DNA of 64,000 nucleotides. Origin: Avena insularis. Lineage: Eukaryota; Streptophyta; Magnoliopsida; Poales; Poaceae. Location: positions 62,001-126,000 of the forward strand of contig JAJUPC010000231.1 in the NCBI GenBank assembly GCA_023614405.1. Reading direction: 5' to 3'. The notes under the pieces were generated by a model, which worked only from the letters and a program-made list of their open reading frames with translations, did not search any database and was not told where the DNA came from. This document shows, piece by piece, positions 46,001-59,280 of the stretch (the stretch's first letter is position 1; each line of letters begins with the position of its first letter). Position numbers and translations under genes: made by a program.

Positions 46001-47001
46001 GAACGGGGATGTCTGGCGGTCTCCTGGGACGGTGGTGATTGCGTATGCACACGGCGAGGGCGGCACGCGGTTTGTGGGCGTGTGTCGAGGGTGGCGCTCT
46101 CGCGCACGCTCGGCATGGTTGACAGAGGCACGGGTGTGGCGTTCCTGGGTGCTCTGGTCGATGTATTCGAGGTAGGGCTTCGAGAGGGGGCGGTGAGGCA
46201 TGGGTGATCTCCCAGACAAGGTTGGCACAGCTAGTTCCTCTCCTAGCTTGCTGTCTACACTGGGGTGGCATGGGTGGCTTCGGCTGTTCACCATTGATGA
46301 CATTGCCAAGCTTACAGTGGTGCTAGACCTTTACAAATGAGCTATATGATCTACTAAATCACTGCTCCAAATAGTGTTTGGATTTTATTTGATTTGCATC
46401 TGCAAGGAGTTTGATGAAATGGCCGCATGAATTCAAGTTTTGAATTTTGAAAAGATTTTTGGTAGGTGTGCTAGGTAGGTTCTGGTGAGTCTGCAGATGC
46501 TTGGGTTTTGAAAGTTGAGCTTGTTTGAGTGGTTTTTGAAAAAGTGGGATCTTCCCATATGATATAGAATCAATTTTGAACTGTCCCTTAGACTATGCAT
46601 TCAAATGTTTTTGGATGGTCACAAAGTTGGCCTTGATACTTTGTTATGATTACTATCAAGGGGTGCAAAGATCCAAACAAGTTTCTGTTAAGTTTTTAAA
46701 GTTAGAGACAGCCAAAGTAGCCATGGGAGTTAATTTGGCAAAAGTGACCATTCCTTTATTTTGTTTGTTTTGATTTATTTGTCTTTGGGAAAAGTGTGGG
46801 GATTGTTTAGATGATGTTTATTTCACCCAAGAATCATTTTACAAGCAAAGAAACACATAAACAAGGCAATTCAAAAGAATTCAAAATGGGATGCATACAC
46901 ACATGAATGCTTTCTCATTTTATTTTAGAAAAGTTTTTGTTAACCCTAAATTTGATGATTAGAGTTTGATGATTCTAGTTTAATATTTTTGGGATGTTAC
47001 A
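43030..47001 (-). repeat. 3' LTR of nested gypsy element, copy 2 (3,972 bp)
   Basis: It contains the ~280 bp (about 43590-43880) that copy 1 lacks. The - strand TATA box is at 45767-45774, followed by the GC-rich leader. Dense local differences from copy 1 are seen at about 45355-45450, 45695-45720 and 46118-46190. Confidence 0.92.
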
Positions 47002-47057
47002 AACCTTCCCCCCTTAAACAAAATCTCATCCCGAGATTTGAAAAAGGACGAAAAGAT

Positions 47058-48857
47058 TACCTAGGATTTGAAGAGATCGGGAAACTCCGTCCTGAAGTGA
47101 TCTTCGTGCTGCCAGGAAGCTTCCTCTTCTGTGTGGTTGCTCCACTGAATTTTGAGAAACTTGATGCTTCGGGTTCTGTTGGTTCGGAAAGCTTCTTCCA
47201 AAATACGGATGGGTACTTCGGGATAGGTCAGGTCATCGTTGATCTCTATGGTCTGGTGATCGATATTCTTGAACTCTTCCGTCTTCTCCGAAACTTCGAG
47301 GCACTTGCGAAGTAATGAGATATGGAACACATTGTGCACGGTTGACATCTCTTCGGGTAGTTCCAATTGATAAGACACTTCTCCTCGACGGTTCAGAATC
47401 TTGAAAGGTCCGATATATCTGGGGGCTAACTTTCCTTTGAGTTGGAAATGCTGCATTCCCTTCAATGGCGACACTTTCAGATATACAAAATCTCCTATGT
47501 TGAAGGCGAGGTCTTAACGTCTCTTCTCGGCGTAACTCTTCTATCTGGACTGGGCTGTATTGAGGTGCTCACGAATCTTGTGAACCTTCTCTTCTGCTTC
47601 TCGTAGGATATCGGGTCCAAAAGTCTGACTCTCTCCTACTTCCGACCAATTCAAAGGGGTGTGACACTTCCTTCCGTACATAAATTCAAATGGGGCCATT
47701 TGCAAACTAGCTTGATAACTGTTGTTGTACGAAAATTCTGTAAACAATGCAGTCTTCCACTTAGATCCATATTTTAACACACATGCTCTCAGCATATCTT
47801 CGAGTATTTGATTTACTCGCTCCGTTTGTCCATCGGTCTGAGGGTGATACGCGGTGCTGAAATCTAGGCGGGTTCCTAAAACTTCTTGAACTTTCTTCCA
47901 GAATCTCGAGGTGAACTGAGTTCCTCAATCCGATACAATGTTCTTGGGGACTCCATGCAAACTGACGATTCTAGCGATGTATAACTCAGCTAGCTTCGAA
48001 CTCTGATATGTGGTCTTGACGGGTAAGAAATGGGCGACTTTGGATAATCTGTCCAATATGACCCAGATAGAGTCATTTCCCCTACTAGAAGTAGGCAATC
48101 CGGTGATAAAGTCCATTCCAACAGAATCCCATTTCCATTCCGGAATCTGAAAGGGTTGCAACAATCCAGCGGGTCTTTGATGTCCGGCCTTGACTCGCTT
48201 ACATATATCACACTTGGCGATATAGCTTCCGATTTCTCTCTTCATCTTATGCCACCAAAATTGCTCTTTAAAATCTTGATACATCTTAGTTCCTCCGGGG
48301 TGGATAGAATAAAGAGTATCATGAGCTTCCTTGAGAATAACTTTTTTCAACTCAGAATCTGCTGGTACACAAAGGCGTCCTTTGTACCACAGAACTCCTT
48401 CTTCGTCTTCGGTGAATCCGGGTACTTTGCCTGTACCGATACGATGCTTGATTCCGTCAATACTAGCATTTCCTTTCTGCGCCTCTTTGATCTGGCTGAT
48501 CAAAGTGGGTTGAAGTTCTATGCTAGCCAAAAATATTTCACTCACTAATTCCATTCGAAAATATTCCATCTCTTTGTGCAAACTTGGTTGCTCCTTCAAA
48601 ATCATGGAGTTCAAGCATCACGGCAATCTGCTAAGGGCATCTGCTACCACGTTGGCTTTACCGGGGTGATAGTGAATGTCCAGATCGTAATCCTTGATTA
48701 ACTCAATCCATCTTCTGTGTCTCATATTCAACTCCTTCTGAGTGAATATATACTTCAGGCTCTTGTGATCCGAATAAATCTCACAACGATTTCCCATCAG
48801 GTAGTGCCTCCATGTCTTCAGGGATAGAACTACGGCTGCGAGTTCGAGGTCATGGGT
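47058..48857 (-). pseudogene. Gypsy pol remnant (RNase H end, integrase, chromodomain-like tail), copy 2
   Basis: It has the same reading frame and the same stop codons as the copy at 7343-9145. A local indel cluster at about 47740-47762 further changes the frame inside the integrase C-terminal half (KWKTALFTEF in place of the copy 1 reading). The integrase catalytic motifs and chromodomain-like end are otherwise visible. Confidence 0.85.
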
Positions 48858-49602
48858 TGGGTAAAATCCTCCTCATCGGTGAAGAAATCCATAGCCTGAT
48901 CCTCCAGAAAATCATCATCATCGCTGATATAGGAGTAGGGGTATCCACGAAGATCCTCTCCGGCATTCTCCCTTTCTTCCAACTGCATGTCTCTCTCATG
49001 GATGGTATCCTCCAAAGACGAGATACGGTGGCGAAGACGGGCAATGATGCGCTCCTTCTTGTCGGTCGACGGCGAGACTTGCGATCCTTCGCTAGCATGG
49101 CGATGGTCTGATCCTTCGTCTTGATAATGGCGGACTTGTGGTTGGAGTAGTCACAGCAATTATCCAACTCCTGCTGACGATCATACATCATGAAGCTAAG
49201 GTGGTCCAATTGGGTCTTCAGCTCGTGGTGGTATGGGGCTTCCAGTGGATGTCCATTAGCACCACGCCTTGGGCAAAACTCAAAGCGGGTACCCTTGATC
49301 TGGTTGATACTCTGCCCACACAGACGGGCAAGAGCTTCTTGCATGGCCCTGGCAAGTCCATCGAGCCAGTTGTTCTCTCTTAAGGTAAACTGAATTCCCT
49401 CAGCAGTGGGAGGTTCAATCTTTCCTCGAAGACTTGCAACAATTAGCCACTGCAAATCTTCTCCTCCTTGATCATTGAGCTGAGCTCTGAAGAACTCGGG
49501 GTGCGGACACTCCAGAAGTTCCGAAAGCTGGTCCAAATCCCTCTCAAAGATAAGGTCTCCTCCATTTCCCAACTGGTAAAACTTGCTGTACTTCACGTCC
49601 AT
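48830..49602 (-). pseudogene. N-terminal gag-region ORF, copy 2
   Basis: It begins MDVKYSKFYQLG at 49602 like copy 1. A base-loss cluster near 49062-49072 shifts the frame in the basic coiled-coil part, while the acidic end (SDDDDFLEDQAMDFF, about 48870-48930) is in good frame here. Each copy is therefore broken at a different place. Its C terminus abuts the RNase H remnant at the shared deletion junction. Confidence 0.65.
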
Positions 49603-49832
49603 ATAAAAGAATATAAGATGAGTAAGTTAGTAGAGTGATCTAGTGTGTCAAATTTTATGTATTTTGCAAGAGTTTTTGAGGAACATGAATTTTCATGAAA
49701 GAATCAAGGTGATAAGAATGGGAATAAGTTTTTGTAAATATTTGCTTTCTTTGGTTTTGAAACTAAGTTTTTGATTCCAAACGTCCAGTCTAACTAGGGT
49801 CTCCTATGGTCAGGATGGCTCTGATACCAACT

Positions 49833-52800
49833 TGTCAACACCCGGATTTTTAATCCCAGATGCCTGTTATGCCATACATCGTAATCCCAGTATTACCATT
49901 TTTGCGAGACATAACAGAATTGGATTCCACAGTACATCATCCATTATAAACCATACATAAGGTCTTACACAAATAAGGATCTCATGATCCAGTTCTTAAT
50001 ACAACTCAAGCAGCGGAAATACGTAATAATAACGGTAGCGTAGGCGAAGCTCCATCTTCGGGGTCACAGGCAATGCTGATGATGGGAGATGATCCTAGTT
50101 GTCGTAACCTTCCTGGGGTCCATCCTCCAGGTACTTCTCTTCATGGTCTGGCCATGGGAATAGCCAGGAACAAAGCCATGAGTACTCTTTAAGTACTGGC
50201 AAACTAATACTAACAATTAAAGGGGGTTTTTGGTAGTAGGATACTAAGCTCTAGGGTTGTTTTGCAAAAGCCATATTTACATCTACCATGTTTTAGAAGA
50301 AACAAATGCTAGTTGAAGTTTTATAACACCTAAGTGGGAACTTGTATCTCATGCCACAACTCTGTTGTGGTAAAGTCAAAAATCTCAATCCATTTCACAA
50401 GTCATTTTGAAAACATCTGACGGGGGAACAGTATGGCCACTCCAACTGTCCATAATCATGACGCTATTCGAATAGTTTGACACTCTGCAGAGATTGTACA
50501 CTTTCACCACAACATTCGATACATCCGTCAGGAACAAATCCTGAATTCACCATACTCAGTATGCGGATAATCAATCATAACCTTTCAATTACACGCCCTA
50601 GTATAAGCACCTCTCCTGTGAGTTTGGCCTCCCAACCATGACCAACTGTCATCTTGGGTACTGCACAGGTGGACAATATTCACAAGGTAGCCTCAGCTCA
50701 AACCTTGGCCGTCAGGGAACCAATACTAAGGTATATAAGTTTCCAGTCAAGCCCTACCCAATTCTCGGGTATTGTGGTTGTACGGTAAAATTGGAATGTT
50801 ATCGCATCCAGACAACCATCAGTTTTATAAAGGGCTAAGGCTCATGCCTCAACATTTTCACAATCCAAATCATTTGGTGTTCGGAAACACATGTCAAAAC
50901 ATCTGAATAGAATGATCCATCATTCCAAGGTTTTCATAACCATTTTCACCAAGTATTCCCATCTAATGTTGATCAAGTTTTATGCTTAGCACTAGCATCT
51001 ATAATTGGGAGTGAGTAGTAATGAGGGGTGGTAAACTAGTGGAGTTTAACTAAATTCAATCTCATGCCTTAGGATGACATAAAGATTCTCTATCTTAGGC
51101 CAAGTTTTATGCTCTTTATGCAACCTTCAATTATCTTTCTACTTTCTACAATTCACTTAAGCAAACTCTAAGTAATAGCTTTGATAAAGAAATAAAGTAT
51201 AAAGCTTGCAAGTAAAACTAGGATTGGTTTATCAACTGGGTATAACCACATATTCTTAAGGCATATGGTTGGCATGGTAAGGCTTGTTAATGTAGAGTAT
51301 CTTGCACATTCAACTAGTAGTATTAGGCTTGCATCAATATCAGTATAAGCTTGCTAAATTTCAAGTGTTAGCTTGCCTTGTGCGAGCGATGGTTGAAGTT
51401 CTCCTCGGCTTCTTCTTCGTAGTATCCTCCTTCCTCCTCATATCCTTGGTCGGTACTAGCTTCTATAAGTAAATACGAGGTACACAATCACGAACCAATA
51501 CTTAACTACTTTCAATCATCACACCAAAGGCTCCTATATATGATCTAGCATCATCACTAACATTACAAGATTAAATCTTGGTTTAATTTCTTTTATTTTT
51601 AGAAAAGTAATTTCTACTTACTGAAAAACTACTTATTTTAGTCCATGGGAATGTGATTTAAAGTGGTGTCACAATTTAATAAGGTTTAACCTTTTATTTT
51701 AGTTAAATAAAGTGACTAGAAATGCCTATGTGGCATTCTTTTATTACTTGAACATTATTTCTATAAGTAAACCCAAATGTTTATATATATTCTGAAAGGT
51801 ATGATCAAATGTGATTTTTGAGAGTTGGAATCAACTCAAAAGCTTTTATGGTTTAAATTTGAAAAATGTTTGAATGCAGAAAAGGTTCTGCCTTCATATT
51901 TTTAACCAAGGTTGATCTATAGATTCAAATGATTTGAATCCAACAGGATTGGATTAAGCATTTCAATATATTTCTAACAAAATTGGTTTCATTCAATTTG
52001 GTTCATTGAATCGAGTTGGGTTGATTTTTGAAACTAGGTACAGAACTGTGTTTGAATGAAAATGGAAAAATCCAAATTCAAACGAGTGGGCTGCGCGGGA
52101 ACTATTAACGGGCCAGCCCAGTGTCACTCCGCGGCGTGGGGCTAAGCTGACAGGGGGGTTCCACCAGTCAGTGGATTTTTAAACGCGGAGCGGTACGGGG
52201 CAATATCGGCCACACGATCTAAGTCTAATCGAACGGATGCTACTCATCGTCCACGTCGGGCTGCACCGGCGAGACAGAAACCTAACGCGGCAGGTGGGGG
52301 TTGTCGGGGGCTCACCGGGGCTCAGGCGAGGGTCGGCGAGACGGGCGAACGACGAAGTCGACGACGGCGAACCTCCTGGTACTGGCAGCTTCTCCTGGGG
52401 TGGACGAAATCGACAGGGCCCTTCTTCTCCAGAGGCGGCTTGCTCCAGCCAAATTTCGGCGATGCGCTGCTCGCCTTGCTCCGGGAACAGGGTGGAACGA
52501 TTAGTGAGGAGAGGGGAGTGAGATGGTGTGCTCAATTCGGCTGGGGGTCGCCTCCTTTTATAGGCTCGATGGTGAGACCGAGAGGGATGGGCAGACGACG
52601 GTGGCGACATGGCTACGGGCTGCTAGAGACATGGCCGGTGGTGGCGATCGATTGGTGGTCTCCTGGCGATGCTCTATGGCTTTAATGCACGTGTAGGGGC
52701 GGTGGCAAACGGTCTGGAACATGTGATGCTCTGCGCGGCAGAGGCGGCGTCTTCGACGGCAAGCGGTGGCTGTGAGGCATGGGGCGGCGAACGGGGATGT

Positions 52801-53817
52801 CTGGCGGTCTCCTTGGACGATAGTGATTGCGTATGCACGTGGCGAGGGCGGCACACGGTCTGTGGGCGCGTGTCGAGGGTGGCGCTCTGGAGCACGCTCG
52901 GCATGGTTGATAGAGGCACGGGCGCGGCATTCCTGGGTTCTCTGGTCGATGTCTTCGAGGCAGGGCTGGTCGAGAGGGGGCGGTGAGGCATGGGTGATCT
53001 CCTAGACAAGGTTGGCACGGCTAGTTTCTCTCCTAGCTTGCTGTCTACACTGGGGTGGCATGGGGTGGCTTCGGCTATTCACCATTGATGACATTGCCAA
53101 GCTTACAGTGGTGCTAGACGTTTACAAATGAGCTAGATGATCTACTAAAGCCTAGTTGCAACCAGAGAGGGAACAAGTTAGGCTCAAATCACTGCTCCAA
53201 ATAGTGTTTGGATTTTATTTGATTTGCATCTGCAAGGTGTTTGATGAAATGGCCGCATGAATTCAAGTTTTGAATTTTGAAAATATTTTTGGTGGGTGTG
53301 CTAGGTAGGTGTTGGTGAGTCTGCAGATGCTTGGGGTTTGAAAGTTGAGCTTGTTTGAGTGATTTTTGAAAAAGTGGGATCTTCCCATATGATATAGATT
53401 TAATTTTGAACTGTCCCTTAAACTATGCATTCAAATGTTTTTGGATGATCACAAAGTGGGCCTTGATACTTTGTTATGAGTACTATCAAGGGTTGCAAAG
53501 ATCCAAACAAGTTTCTGTTAAGTTTTGAAAGTTAGAGACAGCCAAAGTAGGCATGGGAGTTAATTTGGCAAAAGTGACCATTCCTTTATTTTGTTTGTTT
53601 TGATTTATTTGTCTTTGGGAAAAGTGTGGGGATTGTTTAGATGATGTTTATTTCACCTAAGAATCATTTTACAAGCAAAGAAACACATAAAAAAGGCAAT
53701 TCAAAAGAATCCAAAATGGGATGCATACACACATGAATGCTTTCTCATTTTATTTTAGAAAAGTTTTTGTTAACCCTAAATTTGATGATTAGAGTTTAAT
53801 ATTTTTGGGATGTTACA
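49833..53817 (-). repeat. 5' LTR of nested gypsy element, copy 2 (3,985 bp)
   Basis: It is nearly identical to 10124-14103, with the - strand TATA box at 52555-52562. Local patches of mismatch to copy 1 lie at about 50430-50465 and 52729-52745. Confidence 0.92.
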
Positions 53818-56248
53818 CTTTACAAGCATCATTTTGATCAATTATTGCAAACACAATTCAAACTTGAGCCAAACCAACTCAATTCCTCACCAAAGCTTTT
53901 CAATTAATCCTGCATAGCAACCTCACTCCCTCAAGGTTGAGCTACACTTTAGCATGCACTGTAGCCAGTGCTCTCCCTTGTCCTATTCCCTTTGGAAGCA
54001 TAAAGAGAGAGGTACCAAATATCCAAAATCTTGTAATTTAATTACAGCAGCCACCCCTGCCTCTCTATGGTCATGTACTGGACCCCTCACCCCCATATCC
54101 ACCACCTCTGCTTCCCAATGGGCGAACCTTCATCCCCAAATATTTACATGGACCATGCCCATCATGCACCATGACCTCCCAAAATAAATGGCCAGAGGCC
54201 CTTCTATCATGCCTCTTCCTCTCATTTCCACTCCTCTCCCTCCCACCTACCTTCCCTATTCACCCCTCTTCCTCCCCTACCTTGCCTGGCCCAAGAAGAG
54301 AAGAAAAATGGCCTCTCGGCCATTGCTCAAAATCTGAGCATAGTGCTCTCTCCTCTGCTCCACTCGCTCTGCATGTCCATTCCCCAAACACCCCTTGCTC
54401 TTCTAAAGATAACCCGTGCTTATCTTCGAAATGCAGCAACCCCTGGAGGTTTCACCGGCGAGCTCCCGAGCTCCTCCTCTTGGCCACTTTCAAGATCTCG
54501 CACGGGTACTCTCCTCCCTACTCCTCTCCCACGGCATGTCAGATTCCCAATCTCGCCTCGACCTGCGGCATCTGACCATCCCCTTCTCCCCTTCCAAGAC
54601 AGTTCCTACCGACGCCGCCATCGAGATCCATCGCCCTTCCTTAGGTTGCTGTCACGGGAGCGCCATTCGTCGTGGAATAGGTCGATGCCGACCATCCATG
54701 TGATCCCCGTCGTCGACTGTGTCCACCTGCACCCTCTATGGCCCCTCTCCTCTGTTGGTAAGCCCTCCACCAACCCTCTCTCCCCTTCTAGGGTTTTTGC
54801 CGCCGCTCCCTTCACGAGGTTGAAGAAGGCGGCCGTCGAATCCGCCTTAATCCAATGACCAGAAGGCGCCGATACCCCTTCATGGCGGGCCCCTCCCATC
54901 ATTAATTCAAAGATGGGCTCCGCGCACAGCACGCCCCCGGGTGGGCTGAATTCCCCTGGGAGACCCATTTTCCTAATAGATATGGCCCAAGACCTTTTTC
55001 CCTCTTAATGTTTTGTCCTGATCTAGAATTTTAGGCTTTTTCTTTAAACCGAAATGAAAATGGAAAATAGGTTTAGGTTCCCAGATCTAAATTTCTACCT
55101 GTTATCATATGTTTTCCACAACCTTCATAACTGGCCCTTTTCCAAGAATAATTTTCATTATTTATCAATATTTAATCTACCAACATGTATCCTTGGCAAT
55201 AAATAAAATATTCAGGGAGCTACACATACTCAAATGGAATGAGTCTAATTTACCTTGGTAGGCATCTCATATACCTATTGCATGGTATTAGTCCCATGCC
55301 AAGTGGAACAATAGTTGAACTGTAACAAAAATAACAAAATTAGTCCAATTTTTCCTTTAGAAAATTCCCTAGGGAAAACCAAAGACGATTTTGACCTAAT
55401 TCCAACTCCATGAACACATATATGTCAACATTATTCAAACCCTGGTACTTCATATTTTCATAAGCCCCCTTTTAATTATGGTGAATTAAACTATCTTATG
55501 CATGGTTTATTCACCAATAAGTTCATCAAGATAATTCTGTGAATCAAAAAATGATGATTACAATTTCTAGAGATAGGTATTCCAAATACCTAACATGTGA
55601 CTTTGGAATCATATAAAAAACCATTATAGATTATATATGATGAAAAGGACAAATATCTTCCAGAACTGACTTTGGGATTTTCTTAAGGGCATTATGGTAA
55701 ATATTTGAAGTTGATTCTAACTCCTCTTGAATTATTCCATGAAATCATACCTAATCACCCAAGGAAATAATTTTAGGAACCCCAGAAATTTTCTGGTGAA
55801 TTATATCCTTCAACTAGAGGTTTATGCATCATAAAAATCACTATAAATCAAACAAATTTGATACAATAGTGAAACCACTTTTGTTGGTTTCGTTTTATCA
55901 ATACATATCTGATGATATCATTTTTATATAATGGTATCATACAGAACTTGTCCTTGGCCAAAAACCCCTCTCTTAGGTAGTTCCTAGACTATTAATCTAA
56001 AAGGATCTTTATCCAATACCTCCAAATCTTCTCCGATCTAATCAAACCAATATTCCAGCACCCTACTGATGTATATCATGTGTTTATACTTTGCTTGATG
56101 TATGGTTTGATGCTTGTATGCATTGTATCGATTGTGGTGTTGTTTGTTTACATGTATGCTCAATAACGGCGATAGTGGCGTTTGTGTGATGCTGAGAAGA
56201 AGGAAGCATTGGGTTGATGCGTGCACCCAGTGTTGACGTGGGACACTT
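53818..56248 (+). repeat. Part of a gypsy-type LTR, copy 2
   Basis: It is the counterpart of 14104-16538, with no genes. The GC-rich leader-like region is at about 54150-54980. It is separated by an inserted repeat from 57769-59280, which ends in an LTR terminus plus PBS, so both pieces may belong to one 5' LTR of about 4 kb. Confidence 0.5.
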
Positions 56249-57768
56249 CGTTGGAACCCAATAGCAAGGTGTGATGAGCACAGCAGCAAGTTTCCCTCAG
56301 TAGAGACCGAGGTTATCAAACCTGAAGGAGGAAGGAAACGTCTCAAAGGTGTTGCAAGCAACGTGGAGAGCTGCACGACACAAACTCAAGACTTTGTCCC
56401 AACGAATCAGTGACGTTGTCAAGCTCACCGGTTTGTTGTAACAAAGGATTCAACATATGGTGTGGAAGGTAATGATTTGCAGCAAGTAAACAAGTAACAG
56501 TGGAAGCTGTATCAATGGTAAAGATTTGACCGGGGTCCATAGTTCACTAGAGGTGCTCTCCTTAGATAAACAACATGGCATGAAGGGTAAACAAATTACA
56601 GCGGGGCAATTGACAGGAACTGAGCAAGGCATAACAATGCAATTACTAGCCAGAAAGATCCTATGAGGTTGATTGGGCAATACAACAATATAAATAGACC
56701 GTCATCCAATTGCATCTATGACTAGAAGTCCACCTTCAGGTTATCATCCGAACCCCCTCCAGTATTAAGTTGCAAGCAACTGACAACTGCTTTAAGCAAA
56801 GTGTGTAAGGTAAATAGTCCACATGTTCCATGAATAAGAGACCGTTGTTTTCTCCCTAGTAGCAATAGCACATCTACAACAGAAGATATTTTTGTCACTT
56901 CCCTTGGAAACGAGAGGCATGAACCCACTATCGAGCATAAATAATCCCTCTTGGAGTCACTAGCAACTACTTGTCCAAGATAACCACTAGAAACGGAGAG
57001 CATGCAAGATCACAAACAACACAGAAATGATAGAATCATAAAGATAAAACCATTAATCAAACCAACAATATAATCTCAATATCCATAGGATCCCCGCAAA
57101 CACAACATGCATGATTATAAATAGATTAGATCTTGATCATGAACGGAGCTCCCAAGATCTATACGTGAAAGCACAAAGGAGGAGATACTACCATCTAGCT
57201 ACTACATGGACCCGTAGTCCAAGGTGGAACTACTCACGAATCATATCGGAGAGAAGGCCTCCGGGATGATCTCCCCTCTGGCAGGGTGCCGGGAAGAACT
57301 TCAGATCCCCCCGATCTAGGGACGATGGTGGCGATGGCTACAGATGGTTTCGTGGATTTCTGATCGGGTACCCAGCATTTCTGCATCGGGGGATTCTTAT
57401 AGGCGAAGGGGTAAGACCGGGAGGTGGCCAGGGCCACCAAACCCTAGCCAGGCGCGGGCCCACCTGTCCCCGCGCCTGTGGGGGTGGCCCCTCTGGCCGG
57501 ACCCTCCGGCTCTTCTCTGGACTTCTTGTTCCCCACAGAAAGTTATTGACTTTGTCCTTTGTCGCGTCCAATTCCGAGAATATTTCTTTACTAACTTTTC
57601 TGAAACCAAAAACAGCAGAATATAGGCATCTGGCATTGTTGCAACTTGTTAATAGGTTAGTACCAGAAAACATGTAAATAGCACCTCAAAATGTGGACAA
57701 GTAACGCAAAGTAGATACAAACACAAGCATGGAGCATAAAAAATTATAGATACGTTTCCAACGTATCA
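56249..57768. repeat. Inserted LTR-like repeat with palindromic terminus (~1.52 kb)
   Basis: The right end is a palindrome, GATACGTTTCCAACGTATC at 57749-57767, followed by A. The left end is near CGTTGGAACC. Similar sequences are very common in Triticeae genomes and look like LTRs (family name not certain). No coding sequence is present. No clean target-site duplication could be found, so the left boundary is uncertain. An 11-bp direct repeat (TATCATGTGTT) at 56074-56084 and 57764-57774 offers an alternative boundary. Confidence 0.5.
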
Positions 57769-59280
57769 TGTGTTATTCATATTATTATTATATTCAGTAT
57801 TCTGGTAGTGGCTTGGCTCCTCCATCTATTTACCATTCGTACTATCAGGTACAACCCCCTTGGATGACACCTACTTTCACCTAGTATGGTAGATGGTGCA
57901 TACCACCATGCCCCTTTGGAAACCACATTTTTAGCCGAAGAAAAACTATGGGATGGGAAGACACTGGAAAAGTTTACAAGAATGTTTTATGAGAAAACCT
58001 TGGCGAGGTTTGGCCTCCCAAGTGAGTTTAAAAGGAAAAAGATTTTGGTTTTACAAAAAGGTTGGACGAAAGATGGAGGAAAAATAAATGTTTATGAAAA
58101 CACACCGGGCTGTGCAGTTTTGCCCGAACAATTAACCCGTGCAACCAAATTACTCCTATATGGGAAGGGGCTAGGTCTGAAAGTTGTCTGCTCTGGTATA
58201 GATGCCTCAAAACTACTATAGGGGATGTCAATTCCTGAAGGCTGGGCCTCTCCTGTAAAGGCCCATGTGGGAAATCGGCCTGGAGAAGGAACAAACTGTC
58301 TACGGGCAGCCAGGCGTTACTATGAGCCCCTCGTTGAAAGCGCCCACTTTGTGCAGTGTAAAATGCTCTCCCGTTGGTCCTCGATACCCGACGTCCCGGT
58401 CTTGAGGGGGTAGCATCTCATAGGGTAGGCGCCTGTATTATAGTAGACTTCACAAGGGCCTTGTTTGATTATCCATACCCGGCATACTTGTGTATGATGA
58501 TCCGTCACTGTTCGCGGCGGACGTATCAAATTTTGTGAATAAAGTGTACAACCTTTGCAGAATGTAAATCTATTTGAATATCCGAGTCCTCGGTCATGGA
58601 CGGTTGGGAATGTTGCTGTACATCGGCGCTGTTTTTGATTTCAAAAAGGACTTCGCAAAAGCAATGGCTTGAAAGTGTTTTAACCATGGGATGGTCGAAA
58701 AAAGGAGGAAGGAGTTTGTTCATGGGATGACCGGAAGGAAAAACAAATGGGTGACCCAATCCTAGTTTTTTCTTAAAACTATTCAAGAAGTTTTCCAAAA
58801 ATGTTTTACAATTTTTTTTCAACAAAGGTATAGAGATAGGATATATCTACAATAGAAACTAGTTTATAAAAGAACCTCTTATGTAGCCATCCTACTACAG
58901 CCATATTGCATATCCTTTATTATTTTTCTCTTAAGGTGGTTTGCGAGTACATTCAAAGTACTCACCGACATTATCCCTGGCTATTTACTTGGCCAGATTT
59001 TTAGAAGAAAGAGGAACGATGGAGATTGTTGACGTCTATGCGAGCTAGGCCATCTTCCCAGTCAGTCTCCTATAGGTTAAGGCTTGACATGGGCTCTGCG
59101 AATGAAGACTTCCGCTATTGATAATTGTAATCGCCATAATGGAAACAATGTAAGTTTTGTACTTATTACTTTCTGGATGTTGTAATGATGCTCATCGTTT
59201 ATGCTCACGGCTAACTTATCATGGGAACGTGAGTTGCAGGCATAACGGGGATTCTTGGACTATAAATCCGGGGTCCGACA
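57769..59280 (+). repeat. 3' part of a 5' LTR, gypsy type
   Basis: The segment ends GGGGTCCGACA and is followed directly by a PBS. About 58930-59010 resembles the corresponding part of the nested gypsy LTR (GGTTTGCGAGTAC...CTCACC...CCCTGGCTATT). A 111-codon frame at 57886-58221 matches no family I know and is most likely chance. Confidence 0.7.

Larger units (their letters stand above)
43030..53817 (-). mobile_element. Complete Ty3/gypsy chromovirus-like element, internally deleted, copy 2
   Basis: This is the duplicate of the element at 3567-14103, with the same CTTTA duplication at 43025-43029 and 53818-53822. It has both LTRs (43030-47001 and 49833-53817), a PPT (just right of 47001), a PBS (about 49815-49831, here with the standard TTGGTATCAGAGCC) and the same 2.83 kb internal region with the gag-protease-RT deletion. 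Its left LTR is full length, unlike copy 1. Confidence 0.92.
39482..56352. repeat. Copy 2 of the ~16.7 kb duplication
   Basis: This copy matches 1-16643 in the same orientation. It is continuous on both sides. Upstream it joins the Sirevirus pol gene that belongs with the envelope-like ORF, and downstream it runs on into the rest of the repeat ending at 57768. Copy 2 therefore looks like the undisturbed context, and copy 1 is the one with a broken right end. Both copies carry the same CTTTA target-site duplication and the same stop codons and internal deletion in the nested gypsy element, so these events came before the duplication. Confidence 0.95.

Noticed and set aside
57886..58221. 111-codon frame that reads like a soluble protein
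   Set aside because: It lies inside an LTR, matches no family I know, and has no flanking gene signals.
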